Shown here in pieces: positions 1-8,408 of a stretch of 64,000 bases of DNA. The position numbers were made by a program, and so were the translations under genes. The notes beneath the pieces were generated by a model. That model had not been told where the DNA came from, made no database searches, and worked only from the letters and a program-made list of their open reading frames with translations. Position 1 is the first letter of the stretch. Each line of letters starts with the position of its first letter. Source of the stretch: Winogradskyella vincentii. Its GTDB lineage: Bacteria; Bacteroidota; Bacteroidia; Flavobacteriales; Flavobacteriaceae. The DNA lies in NCBI RefSeq assembly GCF_020166345.1, contig NZ_JAIUJS010000003.1, forward strand, positions 372,001-436,000, in the 5' to 3' direction.

Positions 1-1274
1 TGCATATCCATTGGACGTTGAGCTGTCCATTGACTCTGCAATAAATAAGGCGTTTGGTTACCTAAAACTGCATATCTACTATTTCCTTCATCACTGTATC
101 TTGCTAAGTCATATTCTGTATCGGCAACCGGGATCATCTTATTGCTGGTAAAATCGTATAAACTCATATACGCTTTTTTCTTATCGTCTTTTACATCTAA
201 TTCTTGAACAGTATATAATCTAGGTTCATCATAAGTCCAAACTTCTACGTTAACGATTTCCTCATCAAGTAAGGTTGTGTCTTGAACAATTGGAGTTGTT
301 CGTAAACCAAAGAATAAGCGGTTTTCATTTTTTGAAAATCTTAATTGTTCATCACTAGAAACCAACATATTTGCGCCATTTCCTTCAGAATCTGCTATTA
401 ATTTAGCAGTAGTATCTCCTTGATTCCAAGCATAGAGTTTTGGCATTTTTATTAAGCTTTTAGTTGAATCCGCATCTACCACAAATCCAACGCGTCTACC
501 TGATTCTGATATACCCAACTGAGGATATTTAGTTTTATGGTGACTGGACATTAGCAAGGTCTTAGAGGCTTTATCTACATCATAATGATATACACCACCT
601 CCAAGGCTATCTACTGTACCTGAAGTTGCATAAACCAGATGATGGCCTTCCTTAGCCATAGCATAGCGATGTACGTATTTAAGAGTGTCTTCAACACCTG
701 TTTCTAGGTTTCTTATTACCAGATGAAAACCATTGTCTTTAGAGACCTTTTTTAATTTCTTTTTAACTTTAGTGGTATCTTTCTCTTTTGATTTTGAAGT
801 ATCTTTTTTGGCAGGTTTTGGTGCTTCTAACATATAAGCAACTATTCCCGACCATTTTTCTGGCATTTTATAAGATTTAACATTCGGAATCTTCTGCAGT
901 GATTTACTATTTAAATTATAAATCAGTAAAGAATCCTTTGGTAAATCTTTCTTTTTCACCTTTTTCCGCTTCATTTCTCTAATACTATCCTTTAAGGCAT
1001 TGACTGCAAACACTACATGTTTAGAATCATATGAAAATGCGCCACCTTTACTGCGTTCATAGGTCATTATTTTTCTGCCATCCATATCTTGTACATGAAG
1101 TGTTTGGTCTTTTTCCTCTGGTCCAAGATTATAAAGCATATAATCACCTGAATTTGAAACTTCAACATTTCTAATACGGTTCCATAAGGCCTTATCTTCA
1201 TGTTGCATTACTTTTTTCTGCGCTGTTGTATTTATCGTAAAGAATAACAGCCCTAAAATCATTAAAATTCTCAT
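1..1274 (-). CDS. S9 family (prolyl oligopeptidase-type) peptidase, N-terminal part, cut by the window edge
   Basis: Open from an ATG at 1274 to the left edge, about 424 residues with no stop. The N-terminus is a clear signal peptide (a hydrophobic run ending in NTTAQ), so the protein is exported. The visible part is rich in short beta strands of the TolB/prolyl-oligopeptidase propeller kind, for example DKALWNRIRNVEVSNSGDYM near the start. The catalytic alpha/beta-hydrolase half with the Ser-Asp-His triad would lie outside the window, so the peptidase call rests on propeller pattern and on gene size habits in Flavobacteriaceae. The gene starts 13 bp after the stop of the upstream secreted Asp-box protein, so the two are probably one transcript. 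A pure propeller protein remains possible. Confidence 0.7.
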   Translation of the reverse strand, partial: MRILMILGLLFFTINTTAQKKVMQHEDKALWNRIRNVEVSNSGDYMLYNLGPEEKDQTLHVQDMDGRKIMTYERSKGGAFSYDSKHVVFAVNALKDSIREMKRKKVKKKDLPKDSLLIYNLNSKSLQKIPNVKSYKMPEKWSGIVAYMLEAPKPAKKDTSKSKEKDTTKVKKKLKKVSKDNGFHLVIRNLETGVEDTLKYVHRYAMAKEGHHLVYATSGTVDSLGGGVYHYDVDKASKTLLMSSHHKTKYPQLGISESGRRVGFVVDADSTKSLIKMPKLYAWNQGDTTAKLIADSEGNGANMLVSSDEQLRFSKNENRLFFGLRTTPIVQDTTLLDEEIVNVEVWTYDEPRLYTVQELDVKDDKKKAYMSLYDFTSNKMIPVADTEYDLARYSDEGNSRYAVLGNQTPYLLQSQWTAQRPMDM

Positions 1275-1287
1275 ATAATTTTTCAGT

Positions 1288-4200
1288 TTAATTTTTGTTT
1301 TCGTAACCACGTCCTGGTGTGTAAGGTGCACCAGCATCTATTAGTTTTTGTTCTAAGTTCTTAAGATCTACATTAAATATTCGTTCCATTTTAGACTTTA
1401 TAACACTCACCTGGTCTTTCGCAATTTCATAACTATTACGGTGGGTTTTAGTTGGAGTTGCTGTTGAATACTTTTGCTCGTAACCAATAGATCCTAGCCT
1501 ACTTGCTGGAGATGGTGGTTGGTCAATATCTAATCTACGTTTAACAGGATCACCATACATTGAAATCTGAACATCATCTAACTCATCTTCAAGAGCTTTA
1601 ACACTTGACGCTAAGTTACCAAGAGGTTGTTCAGCACGTTTAATTGCTGCTTTTATGTATCTCAATTTATTTCTAGATTCAGACATTAGATTCTGTGCAA
1701 TACCAAAATCAGCTTGTAGTTTCGCTAAGGCTTTTTGGAAAGCCACTTTTTCAACTCTGTTTTCTGCTTGCATTTCAACATTGTCAAGCGCTTTTACTTC
1801 AAAACTAACTGGGCCAGTTAGTGATGTTAATTCACCACCTTTGAGCATACCCATTTCTACAGTATATGTACCTGGTGCTACTAAAGTACCTTCATCTCTT
1901 CCTCCAAATGGATTGTAAAACCTAGGCTTATTGAGATTTATTGGATTTTGAAGCGTGTATCTTAAATTCCAATGAAAACGTTGAATACCTTTCTTAGCGG
2001 GTTTGAATTCTTTTTTGACAACCTTGCCTTCAGAATCTTTTATCGTAAATACCAACTCATCCTTTGATTCTTCATTTTCTGCTTTTAAAGCATCATAACT
2101 AGGATACGGTGTATCCTTACTGGACTTAATTAATTCCTTATCCTTTTTTTGACGCTCATCCTTCAATGATTTATAATCTGAACCATAGTAATAGGTAATA
2201 ACAGCTTCAGGACCTAAGTTTTCTGCAGTATAAAAATTATCACCTTGAAATGATTTACCTGGTAATCCCAATGGACTACTTTGCTCCCACATCAATGCTG
2301 TTCTAACAGGGTAGATTTTTGCATTATCTGTAGGTTTTGAATTTTCAACTTCACGCAATACTGAATAATCATCCAAAACATAGAATCCACGACCAAATGT
2401 TCCTAGAACCAAATCATTTTCACGCTCTTGTATGGCAATATCTCTAACAGCAATAGTTGGTAATCCATTTTTTAGTTGTTTCCAGTTTTTTCCTTGATTT
2501 GGAGAAAAGAAAGCACCAAATTCTGTACCTACAAATATTAAATTTTCATCAACATGATCTTCTTCAATTGCATAGGCACTGCCACGTTCTGGTAAGTTAG
2601 ATTGTATAGCTGTCCAACTTTCACCCTTGTTTGAAGATATAAAAACATAAGGTTTAAAATCACCATATTTATGATGGTTAAAGGCAGCATAAATAACATC
2701 TTCATTATGTCTAGACAGATAAACACTATTTACGTAAGATTGATTTGGAGCTCCTGGTATATTAGAAATCTTTTTCCAATTCTGTCCTCCATCCTCCGAA
2801 ATATGAATAAGTCCATCGTCTGTACCAGCCGCTAATAAATTTTTGTTTAATGGTGACTCTGAAAATGCTACAATACTTCCATAAAGGGAAGTAGAACCAT
2901 TTTTCATAACAGCATCAATACTTACCACACGATCGTATACTTTGAGGCTATTTCTATTAATTTGTTGTGAAAGATCTTCACTGATTACATTCCAACTATT
3001 ACCATAGTCATTTGATCTAAATACCTTTTCCGCAGAAAAATATAATCTGCCTGGTACATGCCTACTTACTACTAAAGGTGCATCCCAGTTAAAGCGATAG
3101 GCATTCTCGCCTTTTCTTGCTTTTGGCTTAATACCTACAGTTTCACCACTTTTCTTATCAAAACGAACCAAACCACCATATTGCGATTGTGCATAAACTA
3201 TGTTTGGGTTATTAGGGTCTATTTGTGATTCAAAACCATCACCACCATTGGTAATAAACCATTCCGAATTTCTTATACCATGGTTGGTTAATACTCTAGA
3301 TGGTCCTCCTAAACTAAAGTTATCTTGAGTACCACCATATATATTGTAAAATGGATAATCGTTATCTACTGCAACCTTATAAAATTGAGTAACAGGTAAA
3401 TTCTTTTTGAAATCCCAAGTCTTAGCCGCATCAAAGGTTTCATAAATACCACCATCACAACCTACAACCCAATGCTTATTATTGTTAGGATTAATCCACA
3501 TGCAATGATTATCGACATGCTTTGTGTCCTCACCAACCATATTAAAGGTTTTACCACCATCGTGTGTAACGGACATCCAAGTATCCATAGAATAAACAGT
3601 ATGTTCATCCACAGGATCAGCAATTATTTCTTGATAGTAATTGCCGCTTGTAACATGTGAACTGCGTTTTTCCCAGCTAGCACCTCTATTAGTTGATGCA
3701 AAAAAACCACCTTTACCATTTGCCGCTTCTACAATAGCATATATAATTTCTGGGTTTGCAGGTGAAATAGCTAATCCTATCCGACCCAACTCTTCATTTG
3801 GCAGGCCTTTATTAATCTTTGTCCAAGTTTTGCCTCCATCTACACTTTTGTGCATTGCGGAACCTGGCCCACCACCTACATAAGTAAATACATGACGTCG
3901 TCTTTGCAAAGTTGAAGCATAAAGAACGTTAGAATCTCTTGGATCCATTACCACATCATTTACACCTGTATGTGCATCTACTTTTATAATTGAATTCCAA
4001 GTTACTCCTCCATCTTCAGTCTTGTAAAGGCCTCTTTCTCCTCCTTTACTCCATAATGGACCAATAGCTGCTACATAAACAATATTTGAATTGCCTGGAT
4101 GTACAATAATTTTACCAATATGTTCTGAGTTTTTAAGTCCCATATGCCTCCAAGATTTCCCGCCATCTATGGATTTATATATACCATCTCCATATGCCAC

Positions 4201-4578
4201 AGAACGTTGGTTATTATTCTCACCAGTACCCACCCAAATAACATTAGAATTATTAGGATCCATAGTAACACAACCAATAGAATATGAACCTTCAGAGTCA
4301 AAAATTGGCTCATAGGTTACCCCAGAATTTATAGTTTTCCAAACGCCACCAGAAGATGTTGCTACATAATACTCAAAGGGATTGTTAGGATTAAATGCAA
4401 AATCTGAAATTCGACCTGAAGTTAGCGCTGGGCCAACATTACGCCATTTAAGGCCTGAAATGCTTATTTCTTCTAAAGGCGATTTTGTCGTGTTATTCTT
4501 TTTTGATTTTTTTTGGGCATCACAAACTGAGCTGAAACTGAGAAGAATACTCAGAACAACTAATGACAATTTTTTCAT
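1288..4578 (-). CDS. Secreted VPS10/sortilin-like Asp-box (BNR) repeat protein
   Basis: A 1096-residue protein with a signal peptide (MKKLSLVVLSILLSFSS, cleavage near CDAQ). It carries many Asp-box/BNR motifs of the form S-x-D-x-G-x-x-W (SIDGGKSW, TEDGGVTW, SVDGGKTW, SEDGGQNW, SSNKGESW, SPNQGKNW), which mark beta-propeller blades; the array suggests two propellers over about residues 40-750. The last 350 residues contain a region with FnIII/Ig-like strands and a coiled, lysine-rich tail. Such proteins are often annotated as glycosyl hydrolase or sortilin, but no sialidase catalytic residues were identified, so an enzymatic role is not supported. It ends 13 bp before the S9 peptidase gene, suggesting a joint role in extracellular protein or peptide use. 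No T9SS tail was recognised. Confidence 0.85.
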   Translation of the reverse strand: MKKLSLVVLSILLSFSSVCDAQKKSKKNNTTKSPLEEISISGLKWRNVGPALTSGRISDFAFNPNNPFEYYVATSSGGVWKTINSGVTYEPIFDSEGSYSIGCVTMDPNNSNVIWVGTGENNNQRSVAYGDGIYKSIDGGKSWRHMGLKNSEHIGKIIVHPGNSNIVYVAAIGPLWSKGGERGLYKTEDGGVTWNSIIKVDAHTGVNDVVMDPRDSNVLYASTLQRRRHVFTYVGGGPGSAMHKSVDGGKTWTKINKGLPNEELGRIGLAISPANPEIIYAIVEAANGKGGFFASTNRGASWEKRSSHVTSGNYYQEIIADPVDEHTVYSMDTWMSVTHDGGKTFNMVGEDTKHVDNHCMWINPNNNKHWVVGCDGGIYETFDAAKTWDFKKNLPVTQFYKVAVDNDYPFYNIYGGTQDNFSLGGPSRVLTNHGIRNSEWFITNGGDGFESQIDPNNPNIVYAQSQYGGLVRFDKKSGETVGIKPKARKGENAYRFNWDAPLVVSRHVPGRLYFSAEKVFRSNDYGNSWNVISEDLSQQINRNSLKVYDRVVSIDAVMKNGSTSLYGSIVAFSESPLNKNLLAAGTDDGLIHISEDGGQNWKKISNIPGAPNQSYVNSVYLSRHNEDVIYAAFNHHKYGDFKPYVFISSNKGESWTAIQSNLPERGSAYAIEEDHVDENLIFVGTEFGAFFSPNQGKNWKQLKNGLPTIAVRDIAIQERENDLVLGTFGRGFYVLDDYSVLREVENSKPTDNAKIYPVRTALMWEQSSPLGLPGKSFQGDNFYTAENLGPEAVITYYYGSDYKSLKDERQKKDKELIKSSKDTPYPSYDALKAENEESKDELVFTIKDSEGKVVKKEFKPAKKGIQRFHWNLRYTLQNPINLNKPRFYNPFGGRDEGTLVAPGTYTVEMGMLKGGELTSLTGPVSFEVKALDNVEMQAENRVEKVAFQKALAKLQADFGIAQNLMSESRNKLRYIKAAIKRAEQPLGNLASSVKALEDELDDVQISMYGDPVKRRLDIDQPPSPASRLGSIGYEQKYSTATPTKTHRNSYEIAKDQVSVIKSKMERIFNVDLKNLEQKLIDAGAPYTPGRGYENKN

Positions 4579-4916
4579 AATGAGGAAATCTGATGGTTGG
4601 TTTATAGTTTTAGTTTCTATTAGATATTACCATAACTATATGGTTATCAATAAGATTACCACTAGAAGTATAATTAAATTATGGCTTAATTCAAGGCAAT
4701 TAAATATAGTTCTTTTTGAAGTAAATAACTCAAAAGAAAATTATAAATTTTCCTAAGAAATTAATCAAAACCGTACCGTTTGTCGAGAATCGAAAAAATG
4801 AAGTGTTTTTAATCGGACTTAAAGGCACTTTTATCAAAAAATTCTAAGCCTAGCTTCTTCTCTATTTAATTTAGTTCTCAGATTGCCCCACAATCTATTT
4901 TATAAACTTAATTATT
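4579..4916. other. Intergenic region between divergent genes
   Basis: This 338-bp AT-rich gap separates the divergent starts of the Asp-box protein (minus) and the 89-residue gene (plus), so it should hold both promoters. I found no exact TAnnTTTG box in good position on either strand, no stable hairpin and no convincing ORF; the open frame running in from 4382 is a shadow of the Asp-box gene that reads out into the gap. Confidence 0.5.
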
Positions 4917-5186
4917 ATGGATACAAATTTCTCTTTATTTAACCAGATTAATAGTCTAGGCTACTGGTTACTTTCATTCAGTGATTACAGAACTTCAATA
5001 AACCTAGATGCAGACAGCGATATTTACAGTGTGTGCATTAAACACGGTGGAATTGAACTATATGCCAATGAAATAAAAGGTTTTAGTAAAAGAAATCCAA
5101 GGTTTTTAGAGCATGAGCTTGATGCTATTGTAGCAGGTTTATTGCACCTAAAACAAAATGTGGATATTAAAAGAAAGTCAGCGTAA
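4917..5186 (+). CDS. Conserved-looking small hypothetical protein, 89 aa
   Basis: I do not recognise this family. The 89-residue product has no signal peptide or membrane segment, and reads as a mixed alpha/beta cytosolic protein with a charged, lysine-rich end (KQNVDIKRKSA). Support for it being real comes from context: it starts with ATG after an A/T-rich leader, its frame is not a shadow of another gene, and a strong factor-independent terminator follows 34 bp after its stop. It stands alone between a minus-strand gene upstream and the convergent cyclase operon downstream. Confidence 0.6.
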   Translation: MDTNFSLFNQINSLGYWLLSFSDYRTSINLDADSDIYSVCIKHGGIELYANEIKGFSKRNPRFLEHELDAIVAGLLHLKQNVDIKRKSA

Positions 5187-5220
5187 AGCAAATTAAGTTA
5201 GTTATTAATTCAACTTTTAA

Positions 5221-5245
5221 AACCGATTGTACAATCGGTTTTTTT
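5221..5245. terminator. Intrinsic terminator with a perfect 20-bp palindrome
   Basis: AACCGATTGT pairs with its exact complement directly behind it (5221-5240) and is followed by five T. It ends the 89-residue gene on the plus strand. On the minus strand the same stem is followed by a shorter T run, so it may also serve the convergent cyclase operon, whose last stop is at 5265. Confidence 0.85.
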
Positions 5246-5264
5246 ATGGTTTATAGCCAATTAA

Positions 5265-5771
5265 CTAAGAAAATATTGCTAAATAAAGTGCGAAAATTAA
5301 CGCAAATATCACGCTTATTGTAAAGAAAAGAATGGATTTTTGCACATTTTTAAATTTGGCATCAATAATTTTACTTTCTGCATGTATTTGTTCTGCTAGC
5401 TTTTGGTATAATTCATCTTTTGATCCACAAACTTTAATAATTTCCTTTGTAAATTCATCTACATTTTCAAAGCGATTAATTACATCCATAAAGAAAAAGA
5501 CATTACGGTCGTAGTTCATTTCCATAGCAGGCTTAAAACATCTAAAGCAATAAAATACAGATATAGAAACCAAGATTATCCAACAAATAGTGACAATCAA
5601 CAAAAAAATATCCTCGACTAAAATATCCTTGAATTCATTCAAGCGATCAATAAATAAACCTAAAATAAGACTATGAAACGAAAACACGACTCCTGCTTTA
5701 AATTCAGAGTTCTTTATAAGTTTTTCTAAGCGTTCTAATTGTTCCCAATAATTGTTTGGATCTTGAGCCAT
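5265..5771 (-). CDS. Pycsar-type membrane effector-like protein (PycTM, DUF5706)
   Basis: A 168-residue protein with three hydrophobic helices at about residues 26-42, 53-78 and 146-167. The arrangement matches the Pycsar effector family as I know it: an amphipathic N-terminus leading into a KA-containing first helix (NSEFKAGVVFSF), a helical pair ending in FRCFKP, then a soluble part with an FFF-D pattern and a KLAEQIH-x-x-SKI-x-x-x-KF segment leading into the last helix. In known Pycsar systems the TM effector senses a cyclic pyrimidine nucleotide and damages the inner membrane. It starts 9 bp after the stop of a class III cyclase, the expected partner. What is seen is topology plus motif spacing; effector function is inferred. 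It could instead be a housekeeping relative of the family. Confidence 0.78.
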   Translation of the reverse strand: MAQDPNNYWEQLERLEKLIKNSEFKAGVVFSFHSLILGLFIDRLNEFKDILVEDIFLLIVTICWIILVSISVFYCFRCFKPAMEMNYDRNVFFFMDVINRFENVDEFTKEIIKVCGSKDELYQKLAEQIHAESKIIDAKFKNVQKSILFFTISVIFALIFALYLAIFS

Positions 5772-5780
5772 ATTCTAATT

Positions 5781-7586
5781 TTAAGTATTTACAAAATACA
5801 TTTTCATTTCACCTCTATTTTTAACTGCTAATTCACCTCTGTACTCGCAGTCAAAGTCATTTTTAATGATTTGATAAGTGTTTTCTGATATGTTAATTCG
5901 GCCTGCTTTAGAATTACTCTCCATGCGTGATGCTATATTAACCGTATCTCCCCAAATATCATAAGCAAACTTTCTTGTGCCAACCACACCTGCCACCACA
6001 GGTCCTGTATTTATACCAATTCTAATATCAAAAGTTGCAGAAGTAATATTATCGATTTTTGCCTTAGAAACAAAATCATTCATTTCTTTTGCTGCCAATA
6101 GCATTTCTTTAGCCTGATTTACCTTATCAAAACTCAATCCACCGACAGCCATATAGGAATCTCCAATGGTTTTGATTTTCTCTAGGCCATACTTATCCAT
6201 TATCAAATCAAAATTAGAAAAATAGTACTCAATAGTATCAACTAATTCCTCAGGTGAAAGTTTTTCGGCATAACTTGTAAAGCCTTTAAAATCTGAAAAC
6301 AAAACCGTAACCGAAGGAAATTTCTTGGCTTCCACTCTACCATTATCTTTAAGTTCTTGCGCGGTGTCTTCAGGCAATATATTTAATAACAATTGATCCG
6401 AACGTTCTTTTTCTGTCGCTATTATTTTGTTAGTAGATTTTATGTATTTGTTACGATTATATAAACCAATTGCCAATATGCCTATCAAAAATAATACACC
6501 AATGGTGGACCAAAGTATAATTTTCTGGTTTTTGCGTTTTTGTTCTGAAATGGTGGTTTTAGCCTGTTCTTGTGCGACTTCAAAATCTGTACGCATGTTC
6601 GCCATATTTTCAATTGCCTCTAAATTTTTAATACTGTCCCTGTACAATACATGCTCCTTAAAATGTTGTAGTGAAGCGTCGGTATTACCTAATTTCTCAT
6701 ATAAATTGGATAAACTAAAATTTGAAGCACTTATTTGCTTTTTGAGGCCATATTTTTTGGCCATGTCGAGGCTTTTATGATCATATTCTAGAGCTTTACT
6801 AAATTTCTTTTGACTAACATATACATTAGACATTGAAGATAAATACTCAGAAATAGCATAGTAATCTTCAAATTGTTCTAAGGTTTCAATAGCCTCATTA
6901 ATGCTTTGCATGGCTTCTAAGTCTCGTCCCTGTTCAGCATATACCATACCTATATTACCAATATTATAAGCTATGCCAATAGGATATTCTAACTTATCAA
7001 AAATAGCATTAGAAGCTTTATAGTTTGCAAGGGCTTGGTCATATTCTTTCTTGAGGTAATAGTGATAGCCAGAGTTTAAATAAGCACTACCTAAGGTGAT
7101 ATAATCATCAGTTCGACTTAATATTGCAATTGCCTTTTGGTAATATAGTTCTGCATTCGCATTATTTTCAATTTCAGAATAAGTATCTGCAATGGTTAAA
7201 TAACCTCCACCTAAATATTTCTCATTCTTCAATTTTTCAGCTATTTCACTAGCTTTAATGAATGTATTTAGCGCTTCGGTAATATTTCCCGCGATTCTAT
7301 AGGTCTGTCCTTTTTGGATATAACCTCTATATACATATAAATAGTTGGAAGATTTTAGTGCTTCATTAATTAGCTCATCGGCATAACCTATGGACTCCTT
7401 AAAATTACTGGTTGAATGAAAGGCAAGATTGTTTAGAAGCTCTAGCTTGGCCTCACCATTTCGCTCTCCACTTTCATAAATACGTTTTAAACTATCTGCT
7501 TCTTTCTGGTTTTGAGAGTACACATACTGCATGCTCAAAAAAGCGAAACCAAGTAATATAATATATGCTTTATAGGAGAATTGCAT
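5781..7586 (-). CDS. Class III nucleotide cyclase with exported TPR sensor region and one transmembrane helix
   Basis: A 601-residue protein: signal peptide (1-24, ending YVYSQ), about seven tetratricopeptide-type helical repeats (about 45-320) outside the membrane, a helix at about 357-376, a linker with LLLNILPEDTAQELK (398-413), and a C-terminal cyclase domain (about 420-601). The metal-binding aspartates D432 (SDF) and D476 (GDSYM) and the transition-state residues N550 and R554 (VNIASRM) are present, so it should be active. K472 (KTIGD) and D543 (YDIWG) are the pair that selects adenine in classical adenylate cyclases, which argues for cAMP. It lies between the unknown 150-residue gene (11-bp gap) and the PycTM-like gene (9-bp gap), in one transcript. 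The TPR part could sense envelope proteins or peptides. Confidence 0.92.
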   Translation of the reverse strand: MQFSYKAYIILLGFAFLSMQYVYSQNQKEADSLKRIYESGERNGEAKLELLNNLAFHSTSNFKESIGYADELINEALKSSNYLYVYRGYIQKGQTYRIAGNITEALNTFIKASEIAEKLKNEKYLGGGYLTIADTYSEIENNANAELYYQKAIAILSRTDDYITLGSAYLNSGYHYYLKKEYDQALANYKASNAIFDKLEYPIGIAYNIGNIGMVYAEQGRDLEAMQSINEAIETLEQFEDYYAISEYLSSMSNVYVSQKKFSKALEYDHKSLDMAKKYGLKKQISASNFSLSNLYEKLGNTDASLQHFKEHVLYRDSIKNLEAIENMANMRTDFEVAQEQAKTTISEQKRKNQKIILWSTIGVLFLIGILAIGLYNRNKYIKSTNKIIATEKERSDQLLLNILPEDTAQELKDNGRVEAKKFPSVTVLFSDFKGFTSYAEKLSPEELVDTIEYYFSNFDLIMDKYGLEKIKTIGDSYMAVGGLSFDKVNQAKEMLLAAKEMNDFVSKAKIDNITSATFDIRIGINTGPVVAGVVGTRKFAYDIWGDTVNIASRMESNSKAGRINISENTYQIIKNDFDCEYRGELAVKNRGEMKMYFVNT

Positions 7587-7597
7587 AAGTATTAATA

Positions 7598-8050
7598 CTA
7601 AGGTTTGATTTTTAACCTTGGATCAATTGGAAGAACAACTGAAGTTTCATCTCCTTTTTGTATATGAAAATTAATTATATATTCTTCTCCCTTATCTATA
7701 AAATCTCGGTTGGTTGTAACTTCCCCAACAAAATTGCCGTTCTCTTTAGTGATTTTATTGAAAAAACCAGAATTAGAATTTACGATAGAATCTAATAGCA
7801 CTGCATAGTCTTCATCCCCTTTTTCTTTACTGATAGATATACTCCAAATCATTTTAGAACCTAATTGAATATCTGTATTCTGGTCTTTATTTTTACCACC
7901 ATATGGACTACCTAAACCATTATTTGTAGTCAATTCGGTGAATTGATCAATTTTTTCTTGTAGTTTTTCTCCTTTTAAATTTAGTTGAGCATTAAAAAGT
8001 TGTTTGGCTTTTACTTTAATCTGTAGTCTACTTGGTTCTTTTGTATTCAT
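7598..8050 (-). CDS. Unknown 150-aa protein, first gene of the cyclase/PycTM-like operon
   Basis: I do not recognise this protein. It has no signal peptide or membrane helix, so it should be cytosolic. The first 45 residues look helical and charged; the rest reads as beta strands separated by glycine/asparagine turns, closing with a strand pattern VVLPIDPRLKIKP. It begins with ATG at 8050 and ends 11 bp before the cyclase start, so it is very likely co-transcribed and probably works with the cyclase or its membrane partner. A role in sensing or regulating the cyclase is inference from position only. Confidence 0.75.
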   Translation of the reverse strand: MNTKEPSRLQIKVKAKQLFNAQLNLKGEKLQEKIDQFTELTTNNGLGSPYGGKNKDQNTDIQLGSKMIWSISISKEKGDEDYAVLLDSIVNSNSGFFNKITKENGNFVGEVTTNRDFIDKGEEYIINFHIQKGDETSVVLPIDPRLKIKP

Positions 8051-8408
8051 AATTTCTAAATTTTTATTTGTGAATAATAGCTAATAGTATAGGAAAAGGG
8101 AATTATGAAAATGCTGTTAAATAAAGCTAATTTAACTATTGGAATTCCAAGGATTGAAATATATATCTGTAATGTGTATAATACTGAATCATATGTACAT
8201 CGTAAATCAAGGAGGAACATCTTTTCGCAAAAGATGTTGAACCAAAAAATCAATTGGTTTCTTAAGACGTGAGTAAATTAGGGATAACTATAATCTAGGC
8301 AAGCTCAATAAGATTAGGTTATTTTAAATTTACGTAATATTTTTCTGATATCCTAATTTGCATATGATTTAAAAAACCTTGTTGAAACGCCCAATTTAAG
8401 GCACTTGA
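8051..8408. other. Intergenic region upstream of the cyclase operon
   Basis: This 358-bp gap should hold the promoter of the cyclase operon (minus strand) and the end of the CsgG-like pair. It contains a strong hairpin at 8216-8238 and a weaker one just beside it (AACCAA...TTGGTT, about 8241-8261). No exact TAnnTTTG box was found on the minus strand. A 65-codon minus-strand frame here (8056-8253) has a composition expected of translated AT-rich noise and is not called. Confidence 0.5.
8216..8238. repeat. Perfect inverted repeat, 10-bp stem with CGC loop
   Basis: AACATCTTTT, three bases CGC, then AAAAGATGTT. It lies 166 bp before the start of the cyclase operon and is not followed by a T run on either strand, so it is a poor intrinsic terminator. 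It could be an mRNA leader structure or an operator. Confidence 0.6.

Noticed and set aside
1288-4578. Sialidase/glycosyl hydrolase call for the Asp-box protein
   Set aside because: Asp-boxes alone mark a propeller fold; the catalytic Arg triad, Tyr and Glu of sialidases were not recognised.
4382-4756. 124-codon plus-strand ORF across the Asp-box gene start
   Set aside because: Its first half is antisense to a well-supported gene and the second half is intergenic; no coding pattern or start context.
8056-8253. 65-codon minus-strand ORF upstream of the cyclase operon
   Set aside because: Composition is that of translated AT-rich non-coding DNA (Phe/Ile/Tyr-heavy, no domain pattern) and a hairpin lies inside it; it is in the promoter gap, not a supported gene.
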